A stretch of DNA of 64,000 nt, taken from contig JBKQHQ010000133.1 in NCBI GenBank assembly GCA_052148715.1, positions 1 through 64,000 of the forward strand, written 5' to 3'. Below, piece after piece: positions 52,511 through 61,363 of the stretch (position 1 is its first letter; each line of letters begins with the position of its first letter). The notes under the pieces are model-generated. The model saw only the letters and a program-made list of their open reading frames with translations. It was not told the origin of the DNA and ran no database searches. Both the position numbers and the translations under genes were made by a program. Source of the stretch: JBKQHQ01 sp052148715 (lineage in GTDB: Bacteria; Pseudomonadota; Alphaproteobacteria; Rhizobiales; Xanthobacteraceae).

Positions 52511-53490
52511 TGATCCGGCTCGGCATCGTCCTGTGTGCCGCGTTTCTTCTCTATCCGCTTGTTCTGCCCGATGACTTCTATGGCCGCATGGGTGTCGAGG
52601 TTTTGCTGGCGGCGATCGGCGCCTCGGCCTGGAATATCTTGGGCGGATATGCGGGCCAAATCTCCGTCGGTCACGCGGTGTTTTTCGGCATCGGTGCTTA
52701 TGCACCGCTGCTTGTCTTCACCAAGGTCGGGCTGCCGCCGGTCGCAGGCCTTCCGGTTGGGATTGCGCTCAGCGCGGCGGTCTCCGTCGTCATCGGCCTG
52801 CCGACGTTTCGCCTGACCGGGCATTACTTTTCCATGGCGACGATCGCGGTAGCCGAGCTTATCCGCCTTGTCATCAGCAGCTGGGACTATGTCGGGGCGG
52901 CCACCGGTTTGATGGGCCCGGCAGTGGCGCGGACCTGGCTCGATCTATCATTCCGCAGTCCCGTTCCGTACTACTACATCTTCCTCGCGGTGCTGGCGTG
53001 TCTCCTGCTCCTGACGTGGCATTTGCAGCGCAGCCGCATGGGCTACTACTGGCGCGCCATTCGCTCCGGCGAGCGGCCGGCGCGCAGCCTGGGCGTTCCG
53101 GTCAGCCGTTACAAGCTTTATGCCCTGCTGCTCAGCGCCGGCTTTACCTCGGTCGCAGGCTCGCTCTATTCGTTGATGGTCGGCTTCATCGATCCGGAAA
53201 GCGGATTTGGGATTCTGCGCTCGGTCGAGCTTATCATTATTGCTGCGCTCGGCGGCGCCGGCAGCCTGTTCGGGCCGTTGCTCGGCGCCGTGATTCTGGT
53301 GCCGCTGCAGACCGTGACCAATTCGCTGTATGGTGGGGGTGGATCGGGCCTCACCTATATTCTCTACGGTGGCATCATCGTTCTGCTGGCGCGGTTCGAG
53401 CCGGGCGGGCTCATCGACCTGTGGCGGCGCGTGATTCGGCGGTGGTCCCATGACGCCGCCGTCGCAGTGGCAAAGCCCCATGCTTCTTAG
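52510..53490 (+). CDS. LivM-type ABC transporter permease
   Basis: This protein has 326 residues from ATG 52510 and about ten membrane segments. GYAGQISVGHAVFFGIGAYA near residue 55 and the coupling loop around IRSGERPARSLGVPVSRYKL are typical of LivM. LRSVELIIIAALGGAGSLFG and following glycines lead into the last segments. It pairs with LivH. The ATPase gene starts inside its last 41 bases, at 53450, or slightly later. Confidence 0.93.
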   Translation: MIRLGIVLCAAFLLYPLVLPDDFYGRMGVEVLLAAIGASAWNILGGYAGQISVGHAVFFGIGAYAPLLVFTKVGLPPVAGLPVGIALSAAVSVVIGLPTFRLTGHYFSMATIAVAELIRLVISSWDYVGAATGLMGPAVARTWLDLSFRSPVPYYYIFLAVLACLLLLTWHLQRSRMGYYWRAIRSGERPARSLGVPVSRYKLYALLLSAGFTSVAGSLYSLMVGFIDPESGFGILRSVELIIIAALGGAGSLFGPLLGAVILVPLQTVTNSLYGGGGSGLTYILYGGIIVLLARFEPGGLIDLWRRVIRRWSHDAAVAVAKPHAS

Positions 53491-54220
53491 AGCGCAAAAT
53501 GTGTCGCTGAGCTTTGGCAACCTGATCGCCCTTTCGGGCGCGAGCCTCGACGTTGCCGAGGCCGAGATCGTCGGCTTGATCGGTCCCAACGGCGCGGGCA
53601 AATCCACTTTTTTTAATTGTATGGCGGGCGACCTTGCGCCCACCGAGGGCCGTATTCTGTTCAACGATGTCGATGTGACGCGGGCCACGCCGGAGGCGCA
53701 CGCAAAGCTCGGCGTCGGACGCACATTTCAGGTGCCTGCCACCTTCGTCGAATTGTCGATCCTGGAAAATGTGATGATCGGCGCCTTCCTTCGCCACCCG
53801 GATCGCCATGACGCGCGCGCCGCGGCGCTCGAGGTGCTCGAATTCACCGGATTGACGGCCGTCGCCGCCGCGTCGGCGCGCACGCTCGGGACCCCGGGAC
53901 GCAAACGGCTTGAGATCGCGCGCGTGTTGGCGACGCGACCCAAGCTTCTGCTGCTGGACGAGGCGCTGGCCGGGCTCACGCCGAGCGAGATCCAGGAAGC
54001 GATCTCGCTGGTGCGGCGCATCCATGCCGCGGGCGTCACCATCATCATCATCGAGCACATCATGGAGGTGATTCTGACGCTGGCGCAGCGTGTCGTCGTG
54101 TTCAACCAGGGCGTTACCATTGCAAGCGGGACGCCGCGCGAGGTGGTCGATAATACCGCCGTCATCGAGGCCTATCTCGGGCGCCGGCACGCGCGCGACC
54201 CCGGAGCGCATGTGCCGTGA
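53450..54220 (+). CDS. LivG-type ABC transporter ATPase
   Basis: The product has 256 residues and is one of two ATPases of the unit. Walker A is GPNGAGKS near 46, the Q-loop region includes VGRTFQVPATFVELS, and Walker B is PKLLLLDEALAGL. The signature LGTPGRKRLEIARVL lacks the usual LSGGQ; degenerate forms of this kind are common in LivG. Here the Pro of the usual LDEP is Ala. The switch histidine is in IIIIEHIMEV. The ATG at 53450 overlaps livM by 41 bases; Met11 (53480) is an alternative. The next gene overlaps by four bases. Confidence 0.92.
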   Translation: MTPPSQWQSPMLLRAQNVSLSFGNLIALSGASLDVAEAEIVGLIGPNGAGKSTFFNCMAGDLAPTEGRILFNDVDVTRATPEAHAKLGVGRTFQVPATFVELSILENVMIGAFLRHPDRHDARAAALEVLEFTGLTAVAAASARTLGTPGRKRLEIARVLATRPKLLLLDEALAGLTPSEIQEAISLVRRIHAAGVTIIIIEHIMEVILTLAQRVVVFNQGVTIASGTPREVVDNTAVIEAYLGRRHARDPGAHVP

Positions 54221-54948
54221 GCGCGCCCGTCCTCTTGCGCGTGCGCAATCTGGAAGTGCGATACGACGATTTGGTCGGTCTCGCCGACGTGTCGCTTGAG
54301 GTAGCGCAGGGAAGCGTGGTCGCGCTGCTCGGCTCCAACGGGGCCGGCAAGACCACGACGCTCAATGCCATTGCCGGACTGAAACGCCGCAGCCGCGGCA
54401 GCGTGGAATGGATGGGTCAGGAGATCAGCGATCTGCCGGCCTATTCGGTGGTGTCGCAGGGCCTTACGCTTTCGCCGGAAGGATGGCGGCTGTTCACCCG
54501 GCAGACGGTCGAGCAGAATCTGCGCCTCGGCGCGACAGTGCTGGCGGATCGGGGGCGTGCGCCGGCGCTACTCGATCGGGTCTACGACACCTTCCCACGA
54601 CTCGCCGAGCGGCGGCGCCAGCGTGCCGGCACGTTGTCGGGCGGCGAGCGTCAGATGCTGGCGCTCGGCCGCGCCCTGATGAGCGAGCCGAAGCTTCTCA
54701 TGCTCGACGAGCCGAGCCTCGGTTTGGCTCCCGCCGTGGTCGAGATGCTCTACGAGAAACTCGCGCAACTGCATCGTGACGGCTTGACCCTGTTGCTCGC
54801 GGAGCAGTCGGTGCCGCTGGCGCTTGAGATCGCCGACTATGCCTATGTGCTGCAAACCGGACGCGCGGTGCTGGAGGGCACTGCACGCGATCTGCAAACC
54901 AATCCGCAGGTCCAGAGGATTTACTTAGGGATCGATGCGTCCGACTGA
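54217..54948 (+). CDS. LivF-type ABC transporter ATPase
   Basis: This 243-residue ATPase has a canonical set of motifs: GSNGAGKTT (Walker A), LSGGERQMLALGRAL (signature), LLMLDEPSLGLAP (Walker B) and LLLAEQSVPLAL (switch). It starts with GTG overlapping the LivG stop (GTGA). With LivG it powers uptake by the LivH/LivM channel. It ends 20 bases before the convergent binding-protein gene of the next unit. Confidence 0.94.
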   Translation: MSAPVLLRVRNLEVRYDDLVGLADVSLEVAQGSVVALLGSNGAGKTTTLNAIAGLKRRSRGSVEWMGQEISDLPAYSVVSQGLTLSPEGWRLFTRQTVEQNLRLGATVLADRGRAPALLDRVYDTFPRLAERRRQRAGTLSGGERQMLALGRALMSEPKLLMLDEPSLGLAPAVVEMLYEKLAQLHRDGLTLLLAEQSVPLALEIADYAYVLQTGRAVLEGTARDLQTNPQVQRIYLGIDASD

Positions 54949-54968
54949 AGGAGAAGGGCTCGGCCCGT

Positions 54969-55940
54969 TCACTGCTCAATGCTCATCTGGGCCTTGGCCG
55001 CCAGCGCACCGAGGCGCTGCCGTTCTGTCGTAATGAAGGCGACAAAGTCCGCGACCGACCCGCCTGCGCTCTCGATGCCGCTCGGGGCAAGCTTGTCTTG
55101 TACGTCGGCGCTCTTGATCGCAGCCTGCATCTCGGCGTTCATTCGTCGAATGATCGGTTCCGGCGTTTCGCGCGGAGCGAACAGACCGGCCCAATGGCCG
55201 ATCTGAACCGTCGGGAATCCTTGCTCGGCCGTGGTCGCGAGCGAGGGATAGGCACTGATGCGTTTTACGTAGGTCGTTGCGATGGCCTTCAACAATCCGG
55301 CTTTGACCGGAGGCAATACGACGATACTTGCCTCCGATGTCGCTGAGACGCTGTTCGAAAGGACCGCGTTCACGCCGTCGCTTCCGCTTCTGTAGGGGAC
55401 GATCGTCAGATTGGCGCCCGTCGCCTCCTTGATCATCTCGGCGACGAAATGCGGGACGGTGCCGTTCCCGGCCGTAGACCAGGAGATGCCCTTGTCGCCC
55501 TGCGTCTTGGCCCAGGCGACGAACTCCGCCATGTTGCTCGCCGGAACACTGGGATTCACCACAATGGCCGACGGCGCGACGGCGATCATGCCGACCGGCA
55601 CAAGATCTGAATCGGCATAGGGCAGATTTTTCACCAGCTGGCTGTTGGTGATGACGCCCGTCGCGCCGATCAGAAAGGTGTAGCCGTCGGCCGGGGCCCG
55701 GGCCACCACGCCGGTGCCGATGATCGCGCCTGCGCCCGGCCGATTGTCGATGACGATCGGCTGTCCAAGCCGCTTGCCGACCGCCTCGGCGGCCACCCGC
55801 GCAATCAGATCGTTGGCGCCGCCGGGGCCGAACGGCACGACCCAGTGGATGGCGTGATCCGGCCACTCCGCGTGCGCCGCCGGCGCCGAGGCCGCGCCGA
55901 CAAGAACGCCAGCAGCGAGAGCTACGGCCCGATTTATCAT
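54969..55940 (-). CDS. Bug-family (tripartite tricarboxylate type) substrate-binding protein
   Basis: The product has 323 residues: a signal peptide (ALAAGVLVGAASAPAAHAEW, cleavage near residue 24), then the Bug fold with WVVPFGPGGANDLIARVAAE, the ligand loop GAGAIIGTGVVARAPADGYT, and VPYRSGSDGVNAVLSN. Bug proteins bind carboxylates such as tricarboxylates, nicotinate or amino acids with high affinity. No TctA/TctB-like permease gene is nearby, which is common for orphan Bug genes. It is the last gene of a three-gene minus-strand group and starts 36 bases after the lyase gene. Confidence 0.93.
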   Translation of the reverse strand: MINRAVALAAGVLVGAASAPAAHAEWPDHAIHWVVPFGPGGANDLIARVAAEAVGKRLGQPIVIDNRPGAGAIIGTGVVARAPADGYTFLIGATGVITNSQLVKNLPYADSDLVPVGMIAVAPSAIVVNPSVPASNMAEFVAWAKTQGDKGISWSTAGNGTVPHFVAEMIKEATGANLTIVPYRSGSDGVNAVLSNSVSATSEASIVVLPPVKAGLLKAIATTYVKRISAYPSLATTAEQGFPTVQIGHWAGLFAPRETPEPIIRRMNAEMQAAIKSADVQDKLAPSGIESAGGSVADFVAFITTERQRLGALAAKAQMSIEQ

Positions 55941-55976
55941 TGTATTCTTCTTTGCTTGGCGCTCGGATCCCGACGC

Positions 55977-56870
55977 TTACTTTCGGGCCGGCGAGGTCGA
56001 TGGCGTGGTCGCGTAGCGCTGCTCCAAAGCATCGAACGCCGGCTTATCGACAAGGCGTTGGCGTTCGGCGAACATCGCGATAATTCCTTGCGCCTCGTTC
56101 ACCGAGCCATGCTCGCGCAGTGCCATGAGCGCCGTCTGCATGCCCTTGACCGCGCCTTGCAGGGCGACATTGGCATAAAGCACGAAGGCAAAGCCCATCT
56201 CCTCGGCGGCGGCCCGAGCGGTGATGGGCGTTTTTCCGCCGACGACCATATTGAGGATCTGCGGCACGCCGAGAAGTTTCGGAATCTTCCTGATCTCCTC
56301 AGAAGTCTGCGGCGCCTCGACAAAGGTCATGTCGGCGCCGGCTTCGATATAGCGGCCGGCGCGCTCGATGGCCGCGTCGAATCCTTCGACCGCCCTGGCG
56401 TCAGTGCGCGCGATGACCAGCATGCCGTCCCGTCGCGCATCGACGGCCGCCTTCACCTTATTCACCATCTCGGCCGTGGGAACGAGCTCCTGGCCGTCGA
56501 AATGACCGCATCGCTTCGGCATCATTTGATCTTCGAGTTGTATCGCGCTGGCTCCGGCGCGCTCGAGCATGGCCACGGTGTGGCGCACGTTCAAGGCATT
56601 CCCAAACCCGGTATCGGCATCCACGATAATCGGCAGGCTTACGATGTTTCGGATCGCCATCGTGTGCTCGACGAGCTGGCTTAGGTCCATGAAGCCGAGA
56701 TCGGGCAGACCGAGATGCATATTCGTCAGCCCGGCACCGGTTAGGTAGACGGCCTTGAACCCGAGATCCGCGATGATACGCGCCGCGAGCGCGTTCGCCG
56801 CACCCGGCAATAGAACGCCGCGTTCAACCGCCAATGTCTTGCGCAGCGTGTCGATGTGCTCGTGGCCCAT
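55977..56870 (-). CDS. PEP mutase/isocitrate lyase superfamily carbon-carbon lyase
   Basis: From ATG 56870, preceded by AAAGGAA, the product has 297 residues. It is a TIM-barrel lyase: PGAANALAARIIADLGFKAV opens the barrel, DADTGFGNALNV holds the metal-site aspartates, and QLEDQMMPKRCGHFDGQELV contains the catalytic cysteine. This PKRCGHFDG form is typical of 2,3-dimethylmalate lyase, oxaloacetate decarboxylase and related enzymes rather than isocitrate lyase itself. The exact substrate is open. The neighbouring Bug proteins suggest an imported carboxylate as substrate, by inference. A longer start (ATG 56885) is possible. Confidence 0.9.
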   Translation of the reverse strand: MGHEHIDTLRKTLAVERGVLLPGAANALAARIIADLGFKAVYLTGAGLTNMHLGLPDLGFMDLSQLVEHTMAIRNIVSLPIIVDADTGFGNALNVRHTVAMLERAGASAIQLEDQMMPKRCGHFDGQELVPTAEMVNKVKAAVDARRDGMLVIARTDARAVEGFDAAIERAGRYIEAGADMTFVEAPQTSEEIRKIPKLLGVPQILNMVVGGKTPITARAAAEEMGFAFVLYANVALQGAVKGMQTALMALREHGSVNEAQGIIAMFAERQRLVDKPAFDALEQRYATTPSTSPARK

Positions 56871-57000
56871 GCTTTCCTTTTTCATGTGGTGCGGCCGCCG
56901 TTTTAGATACGCCGGCCGCGAAATGCTCGCGGTGAAGCCTATCACGCTATGAAGGGTGGTTAGCACGCCCGCCGATGCGCCCGCGTGTAGGCGCTATTCG

Positions 57001-57978
57001 TTAATCTACCGATTCTCCGCTGGCCTTGATTGGACGAGCCCACCTTTCGATCTCGCTCGGAATATATTTGGAGAGATATTCTGGACTGCGACGCTCGGGC
57101 GCCACGACAGTCACCCCAACGCTTTCGAAGCGTTCGTGGACTGCCTTTGAGTCCACCGCCTCACTCGTAGCGTTGGCGAGCCGGCGGACAATGGCCTGGG
57201 GCGTCCCTTTTGGGAAGACCAAGGCGCTCCATGTATTGCAGTCGAGGTCGGCCAAGCCCTGCTCAGGCGCGGTCGGAAGATCGGCGAGCACGGCCGACCG
57301 AGTCGGCCCAAGCGTAGCGATCGCCTTCACGGTGCCGGCCTGAATCTGAGGGAACGCCGTTGAAACTTGCTCGCACATGAAGTCGATGCGACCGGCGATC
57401 ATGTCCTGCATTGCCGGAGCGCTGCCGCGATAAGGGACATGCGTGATGTGCGTTCCCATCGCCAGGTTCAGCAGCACAGCGCAGATGTGCAGCCCGGAGC
57501 TGCTCCCGGAGGAGCCGTATTGCATTTTCGTCTGGTGCTCTTTGGCGTAGGCGATGAATTCCGCCAGAGTGTTGGCAGGGAGGTCCTTGCGCGTAATCAA
57601 AATCCGCGCGGAATCCGCAAACAGGGCAACGGGCGCAAAATCGATCGTGGCATTGTACAGCGGTTTCTTGTACAGGCTCTGCATTTGCGCGAGGGTAGGG
57701 GGACCGCCGAGCAGGAACGTGTAGCCGTCGGGCGCGGCCTTCGCGACACGGTTGGCGCCCGTCATTCCGCCTGCCCCGCCGACGTTTTCGACAATCACCT
57801 GCTGGCCCAGAACCTCGCCCAAGCGTGACGCCAGAATGCGTCCGATCGTATCGACCGGGCCGCCGGCCGCGTACGGCACCACCATCGTGACCGGACGTGT
57901 CGGCCAGTCTTGTGCCTTTGCGTTCCCGATGCAGGCAAGAGTCGCCGCCAATGCGACGGCACAGATCAAGCGTTTCAT
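57001..57978 (-). CDS. Bug-family substrate-binding protein, second copy
   Basis: From ATG 57978, with GGAGGGC upstream, the product has 325 residues. A signal peptide (AVALAATLACIGNAKAQDW) precedes the Bug fold: VVPYAAGGPVDTIGRILASR near residue 35, GAGGMTGANRVAKAAPDGYT and VPYRGSAPAMQDMIAGRI. It is a paralogue of the protein at 54969 and the first gene of the three-gene group. The two need not bind the same ligand. A 130-base gap separates it from the lyase gene. Confidence 0.92.
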   Translation of the reverse strand: MKRLICAVALAATLACIGNAKAQDWPTRPVTMVVPYAAGGPVDTIGRILASRLGEVLGQQVIVENVGGAGGMTGANRVAKAAPDGYTFLLGGPPTLAQMQSLYKKPLYNATIDFAPVALFADSARILITRKDLPANTLAEFIAYAKEHQTKMQYGSSGSSSGLHICAVLLNLAMGTHITHVPYRGSAPAMQDMIAGRIDFMCEQVSTAFPQIQAGTVKAIATLGPTRSAVLADLPTAPEQGLADLDCNTWSALVFPKGTPQAIVRRLANATSEAVDSKAVHERFESVGVTVVAPERRSPEYLSKYIPSEIERWARPIKASGESVD

Positions 57979-58328
57979 GTTTGCCCTCCGCTCCAAAGCG
58001 CAACTAAATCCGCGGTCAATTGATTTTCGAGAAGGCGTCACTCATCCAACGCGGGGCCGGTGGCAGCTCCGTGATCAAACTATGCGACAGCGCGAACGGG
58101 GGGAAGGGCTTGGCGGCAGGTTGTGACCCAAATTCGGACGTGCTGCAACGCACCTAACTCAACTCACAATCTCACTCGATCACTTGGTCCGCGTGGGTCA
58201 ACCGCATTAGCGTATTACTCGGGCGTTAGCGCGGCGGCGGCGAGCCGACCGCCATCGCTGCTTCGATAGACATGCTCGCCACCGGGCCATAGACTTCCGT
58301 CGAGGGTGCAATCGCAAATCCGACAGCT
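57979..58328. promoter_or_regulatory. Divergent control region between Bug and cyclase genes
   Basis: These 350 bases separate the Bug-lyase group (leftward) from the cyclase chimera (rightward). I see no gene and no confident promoter boxes; both transcription starts must lie here. Confidence 0.4.
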
Positions 58329-61298
58329 ATGACCGAGGAGAACGTGGAACGGCGGCTGAGCGCCATTCTCGCCGCCGATATCGCGGGCTACAGCGCGCTC
58401 ATGGGCGCGGACGAGGCCCGCACCGTGCGTGATCTCAAAGGGCATCAAGCGGTCGTGCTGCCGATGGTCGGCGAGTGCGCCGGCCGTATCATCGACACCG
58501 CCGGTGACGGTTTCCTTGCCGAGTTTTCCAGCGTGGTCAACGCGGTAACATGCGCCGTCGCTATCCAATCGAAGATGGCGGGGCGCAACGCTGCGATCGA
58601 GCCGGAGTGCCGTATGCAATTTCGCATCGGCATCAATATCGGCGAAGTTATGGTCGACGGAGCCCGCATTTTTGGCGATGGGATCAACGTCGCGGCTCGA
58701 TTGGAAGCTCTCGCGGAGCCGGGCGGCATCAGTATTTCGAGCAAGGTTTACGAAGAGATCAGCGGAAGGATTGATCTTGCATGCCAGGATTTGGGTGAGC
58801 AGAAACTCAAGAACATTGCGCGGCCGGTGCGGGTCTTCCGGGTACGGCTGGACCAGGCAGCGGGAGCAGGGCGTCCGCATGGACCCGAAGGAGCCGGGCT
58901 CGACGCCAGGTATTTCGCCTGGCCACCGCAGAGCGATCGCAACCGATCACCTTATCGCGGCCTACGCCCGCTCGAAGCCGTCGATGCGGGTATTTTCTTC
59001 GGCCGCGGTGGGCAAATCCTCGAGGCGCTCGACCGCCTGCGCGGCTTGCGCGAGGCCGCGCCACCGCGGCTTCTCGTTATTCTTGGCGCCTCCGGGGCGG
59101 GCAAATCGTCGTTCTTGCGCGCAGGTCTTTTTCCGCGGATCGCGCGCGACGACCGCAATTTTTTACCGTTGCCGATCATCCGGCCCGAGCGGGCGGCGAT
59201 CTCAGGCGAGACAGGTTTGCTTTCCGCACTCGAGGGCGCATTTGCGGCCGCCCGGATCACGATAACCCGTGCCGACTTGCGCGTGGCCATCCAAGGAGGC
59301 GCCGCCAAGCTCAAGCCGCTACTGCAAGCGCTTGCTGAAAAGGCGACGCCGGTCGCGCTCGCTACGGAGACCAAGCTGAAGCCACCGGCGTTGATCCTCT
59401 CGGTTGATCAGGGGGAGGAGTTGTTCCTTGCCGAGGCAAAGGATGAAGCCCATCCCTTTCTCGTCCTTCTGCGTGACCTGCTCAACGATGACGTACCCGC
59501 CGTCATGGCCGTTTTCACAATTCGGTCGGATAAGTACGAACGCCTTCAGCTTTCCCGGGAATTGGAAGGCGTCCACCAAGAGGTGCTGAGCCTGCCCCCC
59601 ATACCGACAGGTGCCTATGCTGAAGTCATCAAGGGACCAGCACGACGGCTGGAGGGAACTGAACGCGCGCTCGCCATCGAGGATGTATTGGTCGAGGCAC
59701 TGCTCACCGACATCGACGCGGGTGATGCGAAGGATGCTCTGCCGTTGCTCGCCTTCACGTTGGAGCGGCTCTATGACGAGTACCATGCTGGTGGTCATCT
59801 CAGACTCTCTCACTACGACGCCATCGGACGGGTGAAAGGTTCGATCGAAGCGGCGGTCGAGCGGGCATTCAAAGCGGCCGACGCCGACCCAGCGGTCCCG
59901 AGGGACCGCGTCGCGCGGTTGGCCTTGCTCCGCCGCGGTCTCATTCCCTGGCTCGCCGGGATCGATCCCGACGCCGGCGCCCCACGCAGCCGCGTCGCCC
60001 GGCTGTCGGAAATCCCGACCGAGGCGCGGCCGCTGCTCCAACACCTCGTCGAGCAGCGCCTGCTCGCGACGGATGTGACCACTGACACGGGCGAGCCCAT
60101 CGTCGAGCCGGCGCACGAGGCGCTGCTGCGGCAATGGAGCCTGTTGCAGGGGTACCTCATAGAAGATGCAGGGTTGCTTGCGGTGCTGGAGGGGGTCAAA
60201 CGCGGGAGCCGCGATTGGGCGGCGAACAACCGCGGTGCCGCTTGGCTCACGCACGCAACGGATAGGCTGGCCGCGGCGGAAAGGCTCACCGCGCGGCCGG
60301 ATCTCGCGGCCAACCTGGAGCCGACGGACCGAGAGTACCTTTCCGCATGCCGGAACGCCGAGGCGATGGCGAGAGGGCGGAAGCGGCGTGTGCAGGCTTT
60401 CATTTATGTGCTGTTGGTCGGCATGATCGCCGGGCTCTTAGCTTGGATCAATCAGGGATATATCAAAGAGCAGTGGAGCTGGTTCACGACCATCCGCCCG
60501 TACATGCTGACGCAGGTTCGGCCCCATGTGCTCAGCGTTGAAGCTGAGCGGGCGCTGAAGCCGCTGCAATCATTCAGGGAATGCGCCCAGGACTGTCCAG
60601 AGATGGTAGTCGTTCCGGCGGGCGCGTTCATGATGGGCTCGCCCGTGACGGAACGGGGCCGCTACGGCAACGAAGGCCCGCAGCATAGGGTCACGATCGC
60701 CAGGCCCTTTGCGGTCTCCAAGTTCGATGTCACCTTCGCCGACTGGGACGCCTGTGTGTCGATTGGCGGGTGCCCTAAGCTCAGTGACCTGTCCTTCGGA
60801 CGTAACACCAAGCCGTTGATCAATGTAACCTGGACCGACAGCCAGAAATATGTGGCGTGGCTCGCCAACATGACCGGCCGGCCCTATCGCCTGCTTACCG
60901 AGGCCGAATGGGAATACGCGGCTCGTGCCGGCACCGCGACGGCTTATTATTGGGGCGAAGCGATCGGCGAGGGGAATGCTAATTGCGTTGGGTGCGGCAC
61001 CGCGTGGGACAATCTCGAGACCTCACCGGTCGGATCGTTCGCGTCCAATGCCTTCGGCCTCTACGACATGGCCGGCAACGTCTGGCAGTGGGTGCAGGAT
61101 TGCTACCATGATGACTACACCGGAGCGCCGACCGATGGTTCGGTGTGGACCGGCGGCGATTGTAGCCGCCGTATCGTCCGCGGCGGTTCCTGGCTCATCA
61201 AGCCTGAGTTCTTGCGCTCGGCCTTCCGAGTCGGAGGTACCACCGACGACCGCAATAGCGATCTCGGCTTCCGGGTCGCCAGAACGCTTGCCCCGTGA
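58329..61298 (+). CDS. Class III nucleotide cyclase-STAND NTPase-SUMF1 chimera
   Basis: This 989-residue protein links three modules. Residues 1-175 are a class III adenylate/guanylate cyclase: AADIAGYSALM with metal Asp17, DTAGDGFLAEF with metal Asp60, and NVAARLE with Asn120 and Arg124. Residues 205-680 are a STAND-type AAA+ NTPase with Walker A GASGAGKSS (253-261), Walker B ALILSVDQGEELF (354-366) and a helical lid; its start, SPYRGLRPLEAVDAGIFFGR, is typical of nSTAND proteins fused to cyclases. One membrane segment lies at 689-707. Residues 757-986 are a SUMF1 (formylglycine-enzyme-like) domain (VVPAGAFMMGSP, LTEAEWEYAARAGTA, LYDMAGNVWQWVQD, RGGSW), predicted to be periplasmic. The catalytic cysteines of true formylglycine enzymes are absent after RGGSW. 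ATG 58329 has GAGGAG near it and no good rival. The likely job is sensing with cyclic nucleotide output, by inference. Confidence 0.88.
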   Translation: MTEENVERRLSAILAADIAGYSALMGADEARTVRDLKGHQAVVLPMVGECAGRIIDTAGDGFLAEFSSVVNAVTCAVAIQSKMAGRNAAIEPECRMQFRIGINIGEVMVDGARIFGDGINVAARLEALAEPGGISISSKVYEEISGRIDLACQDLGEQKLKNIARPVRVFRVRLDQAAGAGRPHGPEGAGLDARYFAWPPQSDRNRSPYRGLRPLEAVDAGIFFGRGGQILEALDRLRGLREAAPPRLLVILGASGAGKSSFLRAGLFPRIARDDRNFLPLPIIRPERAAISGETGLLSALEGAFAAARITITRADLRVAIQGGAAKLKPLLQALAEKATPVALATETKLKPPALILSVDQGEELFLAEAKDEAHPFLVLLRDLLNDDVPAVMAVFTIRSDKYERLQLSRELEGVHQEVLSLPPIPTGAYAEVIKGPARRLEGTERALAIEDVLVEALLTDIDAGDAKDALPLLAFTLERLYDEYHAGGHLRLSHYDAIGRVKGSIEAAVERAFKAADADPAVPRDRVARLALLRRGLIPWLAGIDPDAGAPRSRVARLSEIPTEARPLLQHLVEQRLLATDVTTDTGEPIVEPAHEALLRQWSLLQGYLIEDAGLLAVLEGVKRGSRDWAANNRGAAWLTHATDRLAAAERLTARPDLAANLEPTDREYLSACRNAEAMARGRKRRVQAFIYVLLVGMIAGLLAWINQGYIKEQWSWFTTIRPYMLTQVRPHVLSVEAERALKPLQSFRECAQDCPEMVVVPAGAFMMGSPVTERGRYGNEGPQHRVTIARPFAVSKFDVTFADWDACVSIGGCPKLSDLSFGRNTKPLINVTWTDSQKYVAWLANMTGRPYRLLTEAEWEYAARAGTATAYYWGEAIGEGNANCVGCGTAWDNLETSPVGSFASNAFGLYDMAGNVWQWVQDCYHDDYTGAPTDGSVWTGGDCSRRIVRGGSWLIKPEFLRSAFRVGGTTDDRNSDLGFRVARTLAP

Positions 61299-61363
61299 AT
61301 CCTCGGCTTCTCGGCTCGATCAAACGCGCTCCGCAGGATGTTATTCGTTCGCAATCAGGTGGC

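Noticed and set aside
60597..61286. A sulfatase-activating formylglycine enzyme
   Set aside because: The fold matches but the catalytic cysteines are missing and no sulfatase gene is in the window.
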